34,052 bases of DNA from Lachnospiraceae bacterium (GCA_016286035.1 JAEERY010000089.1:1-34052), one strand, 5' to 3'; positions 23,525-32,161 are shown, numbered from the stretch's first letter. Made by a program: numbers and translations. The notes: generated by a model not told the origin, from the letters alone.

Positions 23525-24214
23525 ATGCCTGCAGATTATGAATGGTCATATGACAATAAAAAATATACACATAATGATACGGCACCCATAGGCTGTGATG
23601 ACTGTGCATCATGTTCAAGCTGCTGTAAAAAGATGGGAGATACCATCTTGCAGGATCCTTACGATCTTTGGAATTTCTGCTTAAATATGAAGGTTTCGGG
23701 AGGTATGGCCGTTACCTTTGATATTCTGGTGTCTGAGGACGGACCTTGGGAGCTGTCATATCAGGATGGTGTTATCCTTCCGAATATAAAGATGGTGGAG
23801 GATGGACGCTGTCCTTTTCTGAATGAAAAGGGAAGATGTTCGATCCATCCCATAAGAAGCGGACTGTGCAGGCTTTTTCCGCTGGGAAGAGGCTTTGAAA
23901 ACGGTAAGGTCATCTATTATGTGTTAAACGATGAACTTGGCTGCGAAAAAAAGGATAATCCGAGAACACCCGTAAATATCAGTCAGTGGCTGGGTATAAA
24001 GGATATAGACAGATACGAGGATTTTCAGAGCAAGTGGTATAAGATAAGGGATGATCTCAGAAAAAGACATGAATCAATGAATGAAGAGGCATTCAAATCA
24101 TTACAGATGAAACTTTTGGAGATGTTCTATTCAAAACCGTACGATAAAGATTTCTTTACGGACTTTAACACAAGGGTAAAAGATTGGGAAGATATCTTAA
24201 GACAGACTGTATGA
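23525..24214 (+). CDS. YkgJ-family CxxCxxCC cysteine-cluster protein
   Basis: This 229-residue protein belongs to the widespread CxxCxxCC family (PF03692 type), thought to bind zinc or an iron-sulfur cluster. Its cysteines 24, 27, 30, 33 and 34 (CDDCASCSSCC) form the signature. A second set appears in CPFLNEKGRCSIHPIRSGLC followed by RLFPLG. The C-terminal 80 residues are charged and helical. It starts 11 bases after the aminotransferase gene and overlaps the next gene as ATGA. The biochemical role of the family is not established. Confidence 0.85.
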   Translation: MPADYEWSYDNKKYTHNDTAPIGCDDCASCSSCCKKMGDTILQDPYDLWNFCLNMKVSGGMAVTFDILVSEDGPWELSYQDGVILPNIKMVEDGRCPFLNEKGRCSIHPIRSGLCRLFPLGRGFENGKVIYYVLNDELGCEKKDNPRTPVNISQWLGIKDIDRYEDFQSKWYKIRDDLRKRHESMNEEAFKSLQMKLLEMFYSKPYDKDFFTDFNTRVKDWEDILRQTV

Positions 24215-24885
24215 ATGACAAAAACGCTAAAGAAGATATGGACCTTGTAAAGACGGATGAAGGACTTGCCCTAAAAATGGGAAATATGACCGTCATGGCG
24301 GATTTTGGCGCACTCAAGGGACGTATCGAAAAAAACAGATTAAACGGTGAGATGCTTATCAAAGCCGTGGGAGTAAAGAATATAAAGCCGGGTATCATTG
24401 TGATGGATGCGACGGCAGGCCTTGGAGAAGATTCATTTCTTTTAGCCGCATCGGGCCTTAGTGTAAAGATGTATGAGAAGGATCCTGTGATCGCAAAGCT
24501 TCTTGGTGACGGACTTGAAAGAGCAAAAAAGGATCCCGATCTGGAATCGATAGTGTCCCGAATGGAACTTATATGTGAAGACAGCATAAAAGCCATGGAG
24601 GATAAAAAGATAAGACCGGATATCATATATCTGGATCCGATGTTTCCGGAAAGAAGCAAGAGCGGACTCATAAAAAAGAAGTTCCAGCTGCTCCAAAGAC
24701 TTGAAAGCCCGTGCGAGGACGGAGAGAGGATGCTTACGGCTGCTTTAGGTGCGACACAGTCAAAGATCATAGTGAAGCGACCTCTTAAAGGTGAATACAT
24801 ATCAAAGCTTAAGCCCTCATATTCGATCAAAGGCAGGGCTATCAGGTATGATTGCTATATAAAAGACAGTATCAAATCAGACTAG
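24211..24885 (+). CDS. rsmJ: RsmJ-like 16S rRNA (guanine-N2) methyltransferase
   Basis: RsmJ methylates G1516 of 16S rRNA in E. coli. This 224-residue protein shares its characteristic motifs: the SAM loop DATAGLGEDSFLLA from residue 66, YEKDPVIAKLLGDGLERA, the catalytic-type DPMFPERSKSGLIKKKFQ from 142, and IIVKRPLKGEY. The start at 24211 overlaps the previous stop as ATGA; an in-frame TTG at 24184 lies deeper inside the previous gene. It is shorter than the E. coli enzyme at the N-terminus. The family match is good, while the exact target base in this organism is inferred. Confidence 0.85.
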   Translation: MNDKNAKEDMDLVKTDEGLALKMGNMTVMADFGALKGRIEKNRLNGEMLIKAVGVKNIKPGIIVMDATAGLGEDSFLLAASGLSVKMYEKDPVIAKLLGDGLERAKKDPDLESIVSRMELICEDSIKAMEDKKIRPDIIYLDPMFPERSKSGLIKKKFQLLQRLESPCEDGERMLTAALGATQSKIIVKRPLKGEYISKLKPSYSIKGRAIRYDCYIKDSIKSD

Positions 24886-24898
24886 GAGAACAAAAAAC

Positions 24899-25249
24899 AT
24901 GATACTTATGCATGTAAATATGAAAGAAAAAGCAGAGACTGTAAGAAGTATCGCTGCAGAGATCAACGAGGAGGTTAAAGTGATCGGCTACAGAGAACTC
25001 AACCGTACGCTCACGGGACTTTCTCTGGGCAGGGTAATAACTGGAAAAGTGAGCATACCCACACTTTATCAGATGCCCGAACTTCTGGTGTTCATCGGAA
25101 TGGATGAAGATAAGCTCGATGCGTTTCTTGATAAATACAAGGAATCAAAAGCAGAGCCTGTGGCACTGAAAGCCGTAGCCACATCTCATAACATAAGCTG
25201 GACGGTATATGAGCTTATCGAGAACCTTAAAAAGGAGATCGCAGGCTGA
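24899..25249 (+). CDS. DUF3783-like protein
   Basis: This 116-residue protein looks like the DUF3783 family of Firmicutes, whose function is unknown. A segment around residues 60-95 (PELLVFIGMDEDKLDAFLD) resembles the family core, and the rest is alpha-beta with no catalytic motif or signal peptide. GGAG (24885-24888) precedes the start. The gene is tightly placed between rsmJ and the phosphatase gene, with a one-base overlap to the latter. No function is proposed. Confidence 0.7.
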   Translation: MILMHVNMKEKAETVRSIAAEINEEVKVIGYRELNRTLTGLSLGRVITGKVSIPTLYQMPELLVFIGMDEDKLDAFLDKYKESKAEPVALKAVATSHNISWTVYELIENLKKEIAG

Positions 25250-25800
25250 TGTTGTATATTTTAAGACACGGAAAGACTGACTGGAATGCCGCACACAAGC
25301 TGCAGGGAAAGACTGACATACCTCTTAACGAAGAAGGGATAAAGATGGCTCTTGATGCAGCAAAGGAGTGCAGAGACATACATTTCGATGTATGTTATTC
25401 ATCGCCTCTTATAAGAGCAAAACAGACAGCCGAGATTGTGCTTGAGGGAAGAGATATACCGATAATCACGGATTCAAGGCTTGAAGAGATGGGATTCGGC
25501 ACATACGAAGGTATTGAGAACTCTTTTGACATGCCTGACTGTCCCATAAATGTTTTATTTTTTCATCCCGAAGAGTATAAGGTGCCTGTTGAGGGCGCGG
25601 AGAGCATAGAGGAGCTGCTTGACAGAACAGGAAGATTTCTTGATGAGGTGATCTATCCCGAACTTGAGAGAGGAAAAGATATCCTGATCGTGGGACACGG
25701 TGCTATGAACTGTTCTCTTATAAGTCACATAAAAGGATATGACATATCCCATCTCTGGGACGGAATGACAGATAACTGCAAACTGGTAAGACTTTTATAG
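25249..25800 (+). CDS. histidine phosphatase (phosphoglycerate-mutase fold)
   Basis: This is a 183-residue member of the histidine phosphatase superfamily. The RHG motif with the phospho-accepting His7 (ILRHGKTDWN), the Arg in SSPLIRAKQTAEI, the acid/base Glu region EEMGFGTYEG, and the second active-site His150 (IVGHGAMN) are all present. Such proteins include phosphoglycerate mutase-like enzymes, sugar phosphatases and CobC, the alpha-ribazole phosphatase. CobC is otherwise not seen in the window, and KLQGKTDIPLNEEG resembles the CobC N-terminus. However, the motif is common across the superfamily and the gene is in a different operon, so no symbol is assigned. Confidence 0.88.
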   Translation: MLYILRHGKTDWNAAHKLQGKTDIPLNEEGIKMALDAAKECRDIHFDVCYSSPLIRAKQTAEIVLEGRDIPIITDSRLEEMGFGTYEGIENSFDMPDCPINVLFFHPEEYKVPVEGAESIEELLDRTGRFLDEVIYPELERGKDILIVGHGAMNCSLISHIKGYDISHLWDGMTDNCKLVRLL

Positions 25801-25817
25801 ACAAAGGAAAGGAAAGT

Positions 25818-26519
25818 ATGAGGGCCAGGAAAAAAAGAAGAAGTGTACTCCCTATCATAATACTCCTTATCTTTCTCATAATAGGTATGGCAACAGCAGG
25901 AATACTGCTGTTTTTGTACGGAAAAACACAGATGATAAACGGTGAGTGGGAAAGAAAGATAGATGTTACGGATACGGTGCGTGAGAATATAAGAGAATAC
26001 ATATCTGAAGCCTCACTTGATGAAGAGATAAACATCGATGATTATCTTAACAGTATCGAGATCGAGAGCAGGCTTACAATAACCAAAGAAGGCAGCATGA
26101 AAGAGGGCATCTCATATGAGTCATATTATGATGCAAACGAACAGGCCTATGATGCTCTTGAAAAGATAGTCATAAAGCTTTTGGAAAGCAGGATAAAGAG
26201 TAACTATATAGAAACCGACAAGAGCATGGATGAACTGGTAAACGAAACGGTGGGCACCGATCTGAGACAGTACCTTACAGCTCACGGACCAAAGCTTATG
26301 CCGACTATCGAAGAACTCGAGGCTATCTATGGAACGGATGCTACATATACCGCTGACAGAGAAAAGATGATCATATCGATCGCGGGCAGCGAAGATGAAA
26401 ACTGTGACTATGCTATAACAAACGGCATGCTTGTGATCGACAGAAAAGAAGGCGGAGTCATATATCATAAGTTAAACGGTCAGCAGCAGGAAACAGAAGA
26501 GGGGGATGAAGACATATGA
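25818..26519 (+). CDS. unknown membrane-anchored extracellular protein
   Basis: I do not recognise a family for this 233-residue protein. A basic N-terminus (RARKKRRS) and one hydrophobic helix (about residues 11-34) suggest a type II anchor with the rest outside the cell. The outer part is acidic and mixed alpha-beta, with a segment around 170-215 (YTADREKMIISIAG, then YAITNGMLVIDRKEG) that reads like a small beta sheet. An AAGGAAAGGAAAG ribosome site precedes the start. The stop overlaps the carboxypeptidase start as ATGA, so a role in the cell wall beside that enzyme is possible but unproven. Confidence 0.75.
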   Translation: MRARKKRRSVLPIIILLIFLIIGMATAGILLFLYGKTQMINGEWERKIDVTDTVRENIREYISEASLDEEINIDDYLNSIEIESRLTITKEGSMKEGISYESYYDANEQAYDALEKIVIKLLESRIKSNYIETDKSMDELVNETVGTDLRQYLTAHGPKLMPTIEELEAIYGTDATYTADREKMIISIAGSEDENCDYAITNGMLVIDRKEGGVIYHKLNGQQQETEEGDEDI

Positions 26520-28003
26520 AAAAGATTATCAGTGTTTTTCTTATTCTTTCGATGATCTTAATGATGTTTGTGATCCCCGTGGATTCTTATGCCTCGCAGA
26601 CAAAGGAAACCGTGAAGGTCAATGTGGACGGAACGGAATATGATGTCAAGGTGCTTAATCATGATTATGACAATAACATGTATATATCATTAAATGACAT
26701 GGCACTGGCCTTAAAGGACACAAAGAGAGCATATGAGGTGGAATGGACTTCAAAGGACGGACAGACATGTATCGTATTAAAAGAGGGCAGCACAACCAAA
26801 GAAGATGATGCCGACAAGGAGTCATCGGATACGGACAGTGAGAAAACAGAATCCGATGAAACCGATGACAATAAGGTAAATTTTACCCGTAAAAGATTTC
26901 TTATAAATATCGGCGGAAACGATTACAGTTTTTATATGATACCGGTATCTGATAAGGACAGTAAGGATTGTTATGTAAACTTAGGCGAATTCGCGCTTGC
27001 AACAAACATGGATGTGAGCTGTTATGATAACGAGGTTTACATAAATTCTAAAGGGCAGTTCGATTTTAATAAATATGATCTTTTGGGATCGGGTATCCCC
27101 TATATGGCAGACAGCTGTCTGGTAGGAGATGCCACAACAGGAACTATCTACTACAGTGAGAATGCCGATGAGGTCGTAGCGATAGCGAGTACAACAAAAC
27201 TTATGACATATCTCATAATAAGAGAAGCTATACTGGACGGCAGGCTTTCTGAAAGTGACATGGTGACATTCTCTGAAGAAGCCAGTGAGATATCAAAGAG
27301 CTCAAACGGTGTGATAAGGGTTGAACCCGGACAGACCGCGTATATAACCGATGTGATCAAGGGAATGCTGATCTGTTCAAGCAATGAGTGCTCACTTGCC
27401 CTGGCAGAGAAGCTTTGCACAAGTGAGGAAGCATTTGTCGAATTAATGAATCAGAAGGCAGTATCGATCGGACTGTCGGGAGATGTCAGATTCTATAATC
27501 CGCACGGCCTTCCGATATATGAGGACGATGTACTTACTACAAAGAAACAGAATCATCTTACCGCAAACGATATGTTTAAGCTGTCTTCATATATACTCGA
27601 TAAGCATCCTGAGATAACCGATATCACTTCGATTAAAAAGACAAAGCTTGAATCATTGAATAATTTTGAAGCGGTAAATACCAATATACTGCTCTACAAT
27701 GTCCCCGGATGTGTGGGACTTAAGACGGGTACGACCGATAAGGCCCAGTCATGTCTTGTTTCGGCATATGAGACAGAGGATGGGGCAGGAAACACTCATT
27801 ACATTGTGACGATAGTTTACGGTGCTGAGAATAATCAGATGCAGAGTTATACATCCCTTGTACTCATGAGATACGGTATCCAGAGGTACAATACCTTAAC
27901 ACTCGGACTAGTGCCCGACAGCGGAAAGCCTCAGGAGATACCAGAAGATCTCGAAGGCCTGATAGGTGCAGTGGTAAATACGGCACGAAGGAATGCAAAG
28001 TAG
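26516..28003 (+). CDS. D-alanyl-D-alanine carboxypeptidase (S11, PBP5-like)
   Basis: This enzyme trims the terminal D-alanine from peptidoglycan stem peptides. Of 495 residues, 1 to about 27 form a signal peptide (ending near DSYAS). Residues about 30-90 and 120-180 look like two copies of a small beta domain, akin to copper amine oxidase N-terminal-like domains, joined by a D/E/S-rich linker. The S11 catalytic domain follows: nucleophile Ser225 and Lys228 (STTK), Ser288-Ser289-Asn290 (SxN), and Lys403-Thr404-Gly405 (KTG). It overlaps the upstream gene by four bases. The duplicated N-terminal module is an unusual addition relative to plain DacA/DacF proteins. Confidence 0.88.
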   Translation: MKKIISVFLILSMILMMFVIPVDSYASQTKETVKVNVDGTEYDVKVLNHDYDNNMYISLNDMALALKDTKRAYEVEWTSKDGQTCIVLKEGSTTKEDDADKESSDTDSEKTESDETDDNKVNFTRKRFLINIGGNDYSFYMIPVSDKDSKDCYVNLGEFALATNMDVSCYDNEVYINSKGQFDFNKYDLLGSGIPYMADSCLVGDATTGTIYYSENADEVVAIASTTKLMTYLIIREAILDGRLSESDMVTFSEEASEISKSSNGVIRVEPGQTAYITDVIKGMLICSSNECSLALAEKLCTSEEAFVELMNQKAVSIGLSGDVRFYNPHGLPIYEDDVLTTKKQNHLTANDMFKLSSYILDKHPEITDITSIKKTKLESLNNFEAVNTNILLYNVPGCVGLKTGTTDKAQSCLVSAYETEDGAGNTHYIVTIVYGAENNQMQSYTSLVLMRYGIQRYNTLTLGLVPDSGKPQEIPEDLEGLIGAVVNTARRNAK

Positions 28004-28021
28004 AAATGGTTTACATAAAAT

Positions 28022-29242
28022 ATGAGTGAAGATAACAGAGCAAAAGTAAAACTTAAAAAGGGCGAAGGCAGATATCTTAAATCGGGAGGAGCCTGGATAT
28101 TTGACAATGAGATAGATACCGTAAGCGGTACCTATGATAACGGTGATATAGTAAGTGTCATTGATTTTGATGACTATCCTATGGGAATAGGCTACATTAA
28201 CGATAATTCAAAGATCAGAGTCAGGATGCTTAGCAGAAATCCCGATACGGTTGTGGATGAGGCGTTTTTTGAAGAAAGAGTAAAAAAAGCCTGGGATTAT
28301 CGAAAGACCGTTATGGGGGATAAGGATATAAGCTCCTGCAGAGTGGTATTCGGTGAAGCCGATTTTTTGCCGGGTATAACCATAGACAAATACGAGGATG
28401 TGCTTGTTATACAGTCTCTTGCTCTCGGTATAGACAGATACAAAGAGGTAATGGCAGACAGCTTAAAGAGAGTGATGGCAAAAGATGGTATCGTCATCCG
28501 CGGTGTCTATGAGAGAAGTGATGCCAAAGAGAGAAAAAAGGAAGGCTTGCCCTTACATAAAGGTTTTATCGGTAATGAGTTTGACACTGATATTGAGATA
28601 AATGAAAACGGCATCAGATATATGGTCGATGTTGTAAACGGTCAAAAGACAGGTTTCTTCCTTGATCAGAAATACAATCGTCTGGCTATGCAGAAGATAT
28701 GCAAAGATAAAGAAGTCCTCGACTGCTTTACACATATGGGAACATTTGCCCTTAATGCCGGATTAGGAGGAGCAAAGAGCGTACTTGGTCTTGATATTTC
28801 AGAATATGCCATCAATCAGGCGAGGGAGAATGCGAAGCTTAACAACCTTTCCGATACGGTACATTTTGAAGTGGCTGATGTACTTGATGAGCTTCCAAGA
28901 CAGATAAGTGAAGGAAGAAGCTATGATGTGGTCATTTTGGATCCTCCCGCATTCACAAAATCAAGGGAAGCAACAAAACAGGCTGTAAAGGGATACAGGG
29001 AGATAAACATGAAGGGCCTGAAACTGGTTCGTGACGGTGGTTATCTTGCTACCTGTTCATGTTCTCATTTCATGACACAGGAACTGTTTACAAAGACGAT
29101 AAAAGAAGCAGCAAAAGCTGTTCACAAAAGATTGAGACAGGTGGAGTTTAAGACTCAGGCTCCCGATCATCCGATCCTGTGGTCAGCCGATGAATCTTAT
29201 TATTTAAAATTCTACATCTTTCAGGTTGTTGATGAAAGATAG
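28022..29242 (+). CDS. rlmI: RlmI-like class I rRNA methyltransferase (PUA + SAM domains)
   Basis: The protein resembles RlmI, which makes 5-methylcytosine in 23S rRNA. Of 406 residues, about 4-80 form a PUA domain (KLKKGEGRYLKSGGAWIFDN), about 85-190 the RRM-like EEHEH domain, and the rest a SAM-dependent methyltransferase. Motifs seen are GQKTGFFLDQKYNR, DCFTHMGTFAL, DPPAFTKSREA (from residue 307), and CSCSHFM with the candidate catalytic cysteine. It is the last gene before the terminator at 29252. Target specificity is inferred from family resemblance. Confidence 0.83.
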   Translation: MSEDNRAKVKLKKGEGRYLKSGGAWIFDNEIDTVSGTYDNGDIVSVIDFDDYPMGIGYINDNSKIRVRMLSRNPDTVVDEAFFEERVKKAWDYRKTVMGDKDISSCRVVFGEADFLPGITIDKYEDVLVIQSLALGIDRYKEVMADSLKRVMAKDGIVIRGVYERSDAKERKKEGLPLHKGFIGNEFDTDIEINENGIRYMVDVVNGQKTGFFLDQKYNRLAMQKICKDKEVLDCFTHMGTFALNAGLGGAKSVLGLDISEYAINQARENAKLNNLSDTVHFEVADVLDELPRQISEGRSYDVVILDPPAFTKSREATKQAVKGYREINMKGLKLVRDGGYLATCSCSHFMTQELFTKTIKEAAKAVHKRLRQVEFKTQAPDHPILWSADESYYLKFYIFQVVDER

Positions 29243-29251
29243 ATTAGAGAA

Positions 29252-29279
29252 GCCTGATATACCGCGTATCAGGCCTTTT
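29252..29279 (+). terminator. intrinsic terminator after the rlmI-like gene
   Basis: GCCTGATA (29252-29259) pairs perfectly with TATCAGGC (29267-29274) around a seven-base loop. CTTTTCTT follows. It lies ten bases after the stop codon and closes the eight-gene operon begun at 22419. In the following gap (to 29439) I see no convincing promoter, ORF or structured RNA. Confidence 0.82.
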
Positions 29280-29439
29280 CTTAAGGATAATTCATATGAT
29301 TGATGATATGTGAAGTTTATTCTCGGTAGAATACAGGATTAAAGCATCATATTTTGTTGTTTATATCATTTATTATCCGGCCGTAATGTTTTAACATATC
29401 ATCAAGAATTAAAAAATCTTTATTGAAAGGAATATCAAA

Positions 29440-29664
29440 ATGAGTGAACGTAATAAAAAAATGATAGCACCTATAATAATTACTGTTCTGATAGTTTTGT
29501 ATTACATACTGTATTTTGGTCTGCTGGTATCCTTAATGCCGGGCGTGATCAAAGTGATATTCGGTATCATACCGCTTATATTTGCGGTTTTAATGATATA
29601 TGTATGTGTAGAGAGGATCAAAGAGATCAAAGGAGGAGAAGAAGATGATCTTAGTAAATACTGA
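29440..29664 (+). CDS. small two-helix membrane protein
   Basis: This 74-residue protein has two hydrophobic helices (about residues 8-31 and 34-57), with short charged ends. The C-terminus (ERIKEIKGGEEDDLSKY) is presumably cytoplasmic. GAAAGGAA lies just before the ATG. It overlaps the YbjQ-family gene by 20 bases; that gene's ribosome site (AAAGGAGGAGAA, 29630-29641) lies within this coding region. I do not recognise a named family. The overlap suggests the two proteins are made together and perhaps act together at the membrane. Confidence 0.75.
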   Translation: MSERNKKMIAPIIITVLIVLYYILYFGLLVSLMPGVIKVIFGIIPLIFAVLMIYVCVERIKEIKGGEEDDLSKY

Positions 29665-29956
29665 TTACATCAGTGGCAAACAGTTCGAGATGCTGGGTCT
29701 TGTAAAAGGCAGTACGATCCAGTCAAAAAATGTGGGAAAGGATATTACACAGGGACTTAAGACTCTTGTCGGAGGTGAGCTTACCGCATACAACGATATG
29801 ATGAATGAAGCAAGAGCTCTTGCAACAAAACGTATGGTAATGGAAGCTGAGAATCTCGGTGCTGATGCTATCGTTAATATCAGATATTCATCATCTGCGA
29901 TCATGCAGGGAGCAGCCGAAGTTATAGCTTACGGTACAGCTGTAAAGTTTGTATAA
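29645..29956 (+). CDS. YbjQ/UPF0145-family protein
   Basis: This 103-residue protein matches the UPF0145 (YbjQ) family, sometimes labelled putative heavy-metal-binding. The family's members are small oligomeric proteins of unknown cellular role. Typical features are the N-terminal LGLVKGSTIQSKNVGKDI, the central helix YNDMMNEARALATKRMV, and ENLGADAIVNIRYSSS followed by IAYGTAVKF. There is no signal peptide. AGGAGGAG lies just upstream, within the overlapping small membrane protein gene. Nothing seen here proves metal binding. Confidence 0.87.
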   Translation: MILVNTDYISGKQFEMLGLVKGSTIQSKNVGKDITQGLKTLVGGELTAYNDMMNEARALATKRMVMEAENLGADAIVNIRYSSSAIMQGAAEVIAYGTAVKFV

Positions 29957-29997
29957 GATGTCAGATAATGGAATGAATATGGGAAGGGGTATATTAT

Positions 29998-30351
29998 ATG
30001 AAAAAAAGCAGGTTGCTTATAACTGTTCTGTTAGCGGTCTTGGTTTCGGTCTTTCTTTTAGCGTGTGGTGACAAATCAGAGGGGAATGCGGACGGAATAG
30101 TAGGCAGCTGGAGTCATGTGACAGACGGCGGCAATGAGCAGGTCTATGTTTTTGGTTCCGATGGGACGATCGTACTTGAAACTGCACTGGGAAATGCAGA
30201 GGGAACATATGAGATAAAAGGGGATACAATAAATTACACGATGGTCATGCCAAACGGCAAATCAAAATCAGAATCGATGACATACAAGCTGAACGGTGAT
30301 TCCATAGATCTTACAAAAAACGGTACGACATATAATTATGTCAGGAAGTGA
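29998..30351 (+). CDS. small lipocalin-like lipoprotein
   Basis: This 117-residue lipoprotein has a signal ending LLAC (Cys23), so it should be anchored on the outer face of the membrane. The mature part is strand-rich: GIVGSWSHV, QVYVFGSDGTIVLE, GTYEIKGDTINYTM, MTYKLNGDSIDLTKNG. This pattern recalls the lipocalin-like or DUF5640 domains common in Lachnospiraceae lipoproteins. GGAAGGGG precedes the start by about ten bases. The function is unknown. A terminator follows at 30381. Confidence 0.8.
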   Translation: MKKSRLLITVLLAVLVSVFLLACGDKSEGNADGIVGSWSHVTDGGNEQVYVFGSDGTIVLETALGNAEGTYEIKGDTINYTMVMPNGKSKSESMTYKLNGDSIDLTKNGTTYNYVRK

Positions 30352-30380
30352 TACTTAAGTTATATGGGACTGTATATATT

Positions 30381-30415
30381 AATGGGCTTTTCAAGGTGAA
30401 AAGTCCATTATTTTG
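30381..30415 (+). terminator. intrinsic terminator after the small lipoprotein gene
   Basis: AATGGGCTTTTCA (30381-30393) pairs with TGAAAAGTCCATT (30397-30409), with one G-T wobble and a three-base loop. A T-rich tail follows (ATTTTG). It separates the lipoprotein gene from the gpmI promoter. Confidence 0.83.
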
Positions 30416-30452
30416 TTTGGTCAGTGAAAAGGAAATATGAAAAAAACGTCTG

Positions 30453-30480
30453 TTGAATGTCATCTTTTTTGTGTTATAAT
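30453..30480 (+). promoter_or_regulatory. gpmI promoter
   Basis: TTGAAT (30453-30458) and TATAAT (30475-30480) are separated by 16 bases, and a TG at 30472-30473 makes the -10 extended. It lies just after the preceding terminator and about 40 bases before the gpmI ribosome site, AGGAGG (30516-30521). Confidence 0.78.
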
Positions 30481-30529
30481 CAATGATGTTGATTAAATCG
30501 AGAAATTAAATATATAGGAGGAATATTTT

Positions 30530-32104
30530 ATGAATAAACCGGTTGTTCTGGTTGTAATGGATGGTGTGGGCGAGACTCCCGTAGAGCTCGGAAACATGGT
30601 CCTTAGAGCCAATACCCCTACTCTTGATGAGTTCAAGGCTACCTGCCCCTGGCAGACTATCAAGGCTCACGGCGGTGCCGTAGGTCTTCCCAGTGATGAT
30701 GACATGGGTAACAGTGAAGTAGGACATAATGCTCTCGGATGCGGACAGATCTATTCTCAGGGTGCAAAGCTCGTAAACGAATCTATCGAATCTGGTTCAA
30801 TCTACCAGAGTGAGACATGGAAGGATCTTGTCGGTTCTGTAGTAGCTAACAATAAAGTGCTTCATTTCATCGGTCTTTTGTCTGACGGTAATGTACATTC
30901 AAATATCAGCCATCTTCTTGCAATGCTCAAGGAAGCAAAGAAGGAAGGCGTTAAGACTGTAAGAGTACATACACTCCTTGACGGACGTGATGTTCCCGCA
31001 ACAAGCGCACTTGAGTATATCGATCAGCTCGAGAATACACTTAAGGAACTCAACGATGATTCATTTGACGGACGTATCGCATCAGGCGGCGGACGTATGA
31101 CAATAACAATGGACCGTTACCAGGCTAACTGGCCTATGGTAAAGGCAGGATGGGATGTACATGTACACGGTGAAGGACGTCAGTTTGCAAGCGCAACCGA
31201 GGCTATCGAGACACTTCGTAACGAGACAGGTGTTATAGATCAGGATCTCGGAGCATTTGTTATAGCAGAAGGCGGAAAGCCTGTCGGTGCAATGGCAGAC
31301 GGCGACAGCGTTATCCTTTTCAACTTCCGTGGCGACCGTGCTTTAGAGCTTTCAATGGCATTTGACGGTGATGCTTCGTTTGATAAGTTTGACCGTGGAA
31401 CGATCCCGAATGTTAAGTATGCCGGAATGCTTGAATATGACGGAGATCTTCATATCCCTCACAGCTATCTGGTAAATCCTCCTCAGATCAAGGATACTCT
31501 TACAGAGCTTCTTGTTGAGAACAAGATCAAGGAATATGCTGTTTCAGAGACTCAGAAGTATGGTCATGTAACATATTTCTGGAACGGTAACCGTTCAGGA
31601 AAGGTTTCTGAGGAACTCGAAGACTACTGCGAGATCCCCAGTGATGTTCGTTCATTTGACGAGGCACCCTGGATGAAGGCTACAGAAGTTGCTGACTGTG
31701 TAATGGAAGCAATGAAGAAACATGAATACGGATTCATCCGCTGCAACTTCCCTAACGGTGACATGGTAGGACATACAGGAAGCCTTGATGCAACAGAGAT
31801 CGCAGTTGAGAGCGTTGATCTTCAGCTTGCACGTATTAAGAAAGTCTGTGATGCTGAAGGATATATCCTTGTTGTAACGGCAGACCACGGTAACTCAGAT
31901 CAGATGCTTGAAAAGAACAAGAAAGGCAATGTTGAGGTTCGTACAGCTCACAGCTTGAATCCCGTTCCTTTCATCATCTATGACAAAGATGAGCGTCACG
32001 AGATGAAAGAGGGTGCTTTTGGCCTTGCAAACGTAGCACCTACAGTAGCTGGACTTCTCGGAATCAAGCCTTATGACAGCTGGGAAGAGAGCATGCTTAA
32101 GTAA
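30530..32104 (+). CDS. gpmI: 2,3-bisphosphoglycerate-independent phosphoglycerate mutase
   Basis: GpmI interconverts 3- and 2-phosphoglycerate in glycolysis and gluconeogenesis, using two metal ions. The 524 residues are full length. The phosphorylated nucleophile is Ser62 in DDDMGNSEVGHNALGCG. Other family signatures are HTLLDGRDVPATSALEYI, SGGGRMTITMDRYQANW, FNFRGDRALELS, and the metal site VTADHGNSDQM. Its codon use (many CGT, GGT and CTT, few ATA) differs from the cobalamin genes, as expected for a highly expressed gene. It is a single-gene unit with its own promoter and terminator. Confidence 0.96.
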   Translation: MNKPVVLVVMDGVGETPVELGNMVLRANTPTLDEFKATCPWQTIKAHGGAVGLPSDDDMGNSEVGHNALGCGQIYSQGAKLVNESIESGSIYQSETWKDLVGSVVANNKVLHFIGLLSDGNVHSNISHLLAMLKEAKKEGVKTVRVHTLLDGRDVPATSALEYIDQLENTLKELNDDSFDGRIASGGGRMTITMDRYQANWPMVKAGWDVHVHGEGRQFASATEAIETLRNETGVIDQDLGAFVIAEGGKPVGAMADGDSVILFNFRGDRALELSMAFDGDASFDKFDRGTIPNVKYAGMLEYDGDLHIPHSYLVNPPQIKDTLTELLVENKIKEYAVSETQKYGHVTYFWNGNRSGKVSEELEDYCEIPSDVRSFDEAPWMKATEVADCVMEAMKKHEYGFIRCNFPNGDMVGHTGSLDATEIAVESVDLQLARIKKVCDAEGYILVVTADHGNSDQMLEKNKKGNVEVRTAHSLNPVPFIIYDKDERHEMKEGAFGLANVAPTVAGLLGIKPYDSWEESMLK

Positions 32105-32130
32105 AACAAAAAAACAGTATATGTTTATTT

Positions 32131-32161
32131 CAGCCGGGATCAAAACTCCCGGCTGTTTTTA
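32131..32161 (+). terminator. gpmI intrinsic terminator
   Basis: CAGCCGGGA (32131-32139) pairs perfectly with TCCCGGCTG (32147-32155), followed by a run of T from 32156 to 32161. The stem is GC-rich, giving a strong terminator 27 bases after the gpmI stop. Confidence 0.92.

Noticed and set aside
24165-24830. Minus-strand open frame (221 codons) opposite rsmJ
   Set aside because: RsmJ motifs on the plus strand explain the region; the antisense product looks like a hydrophobic shadow.
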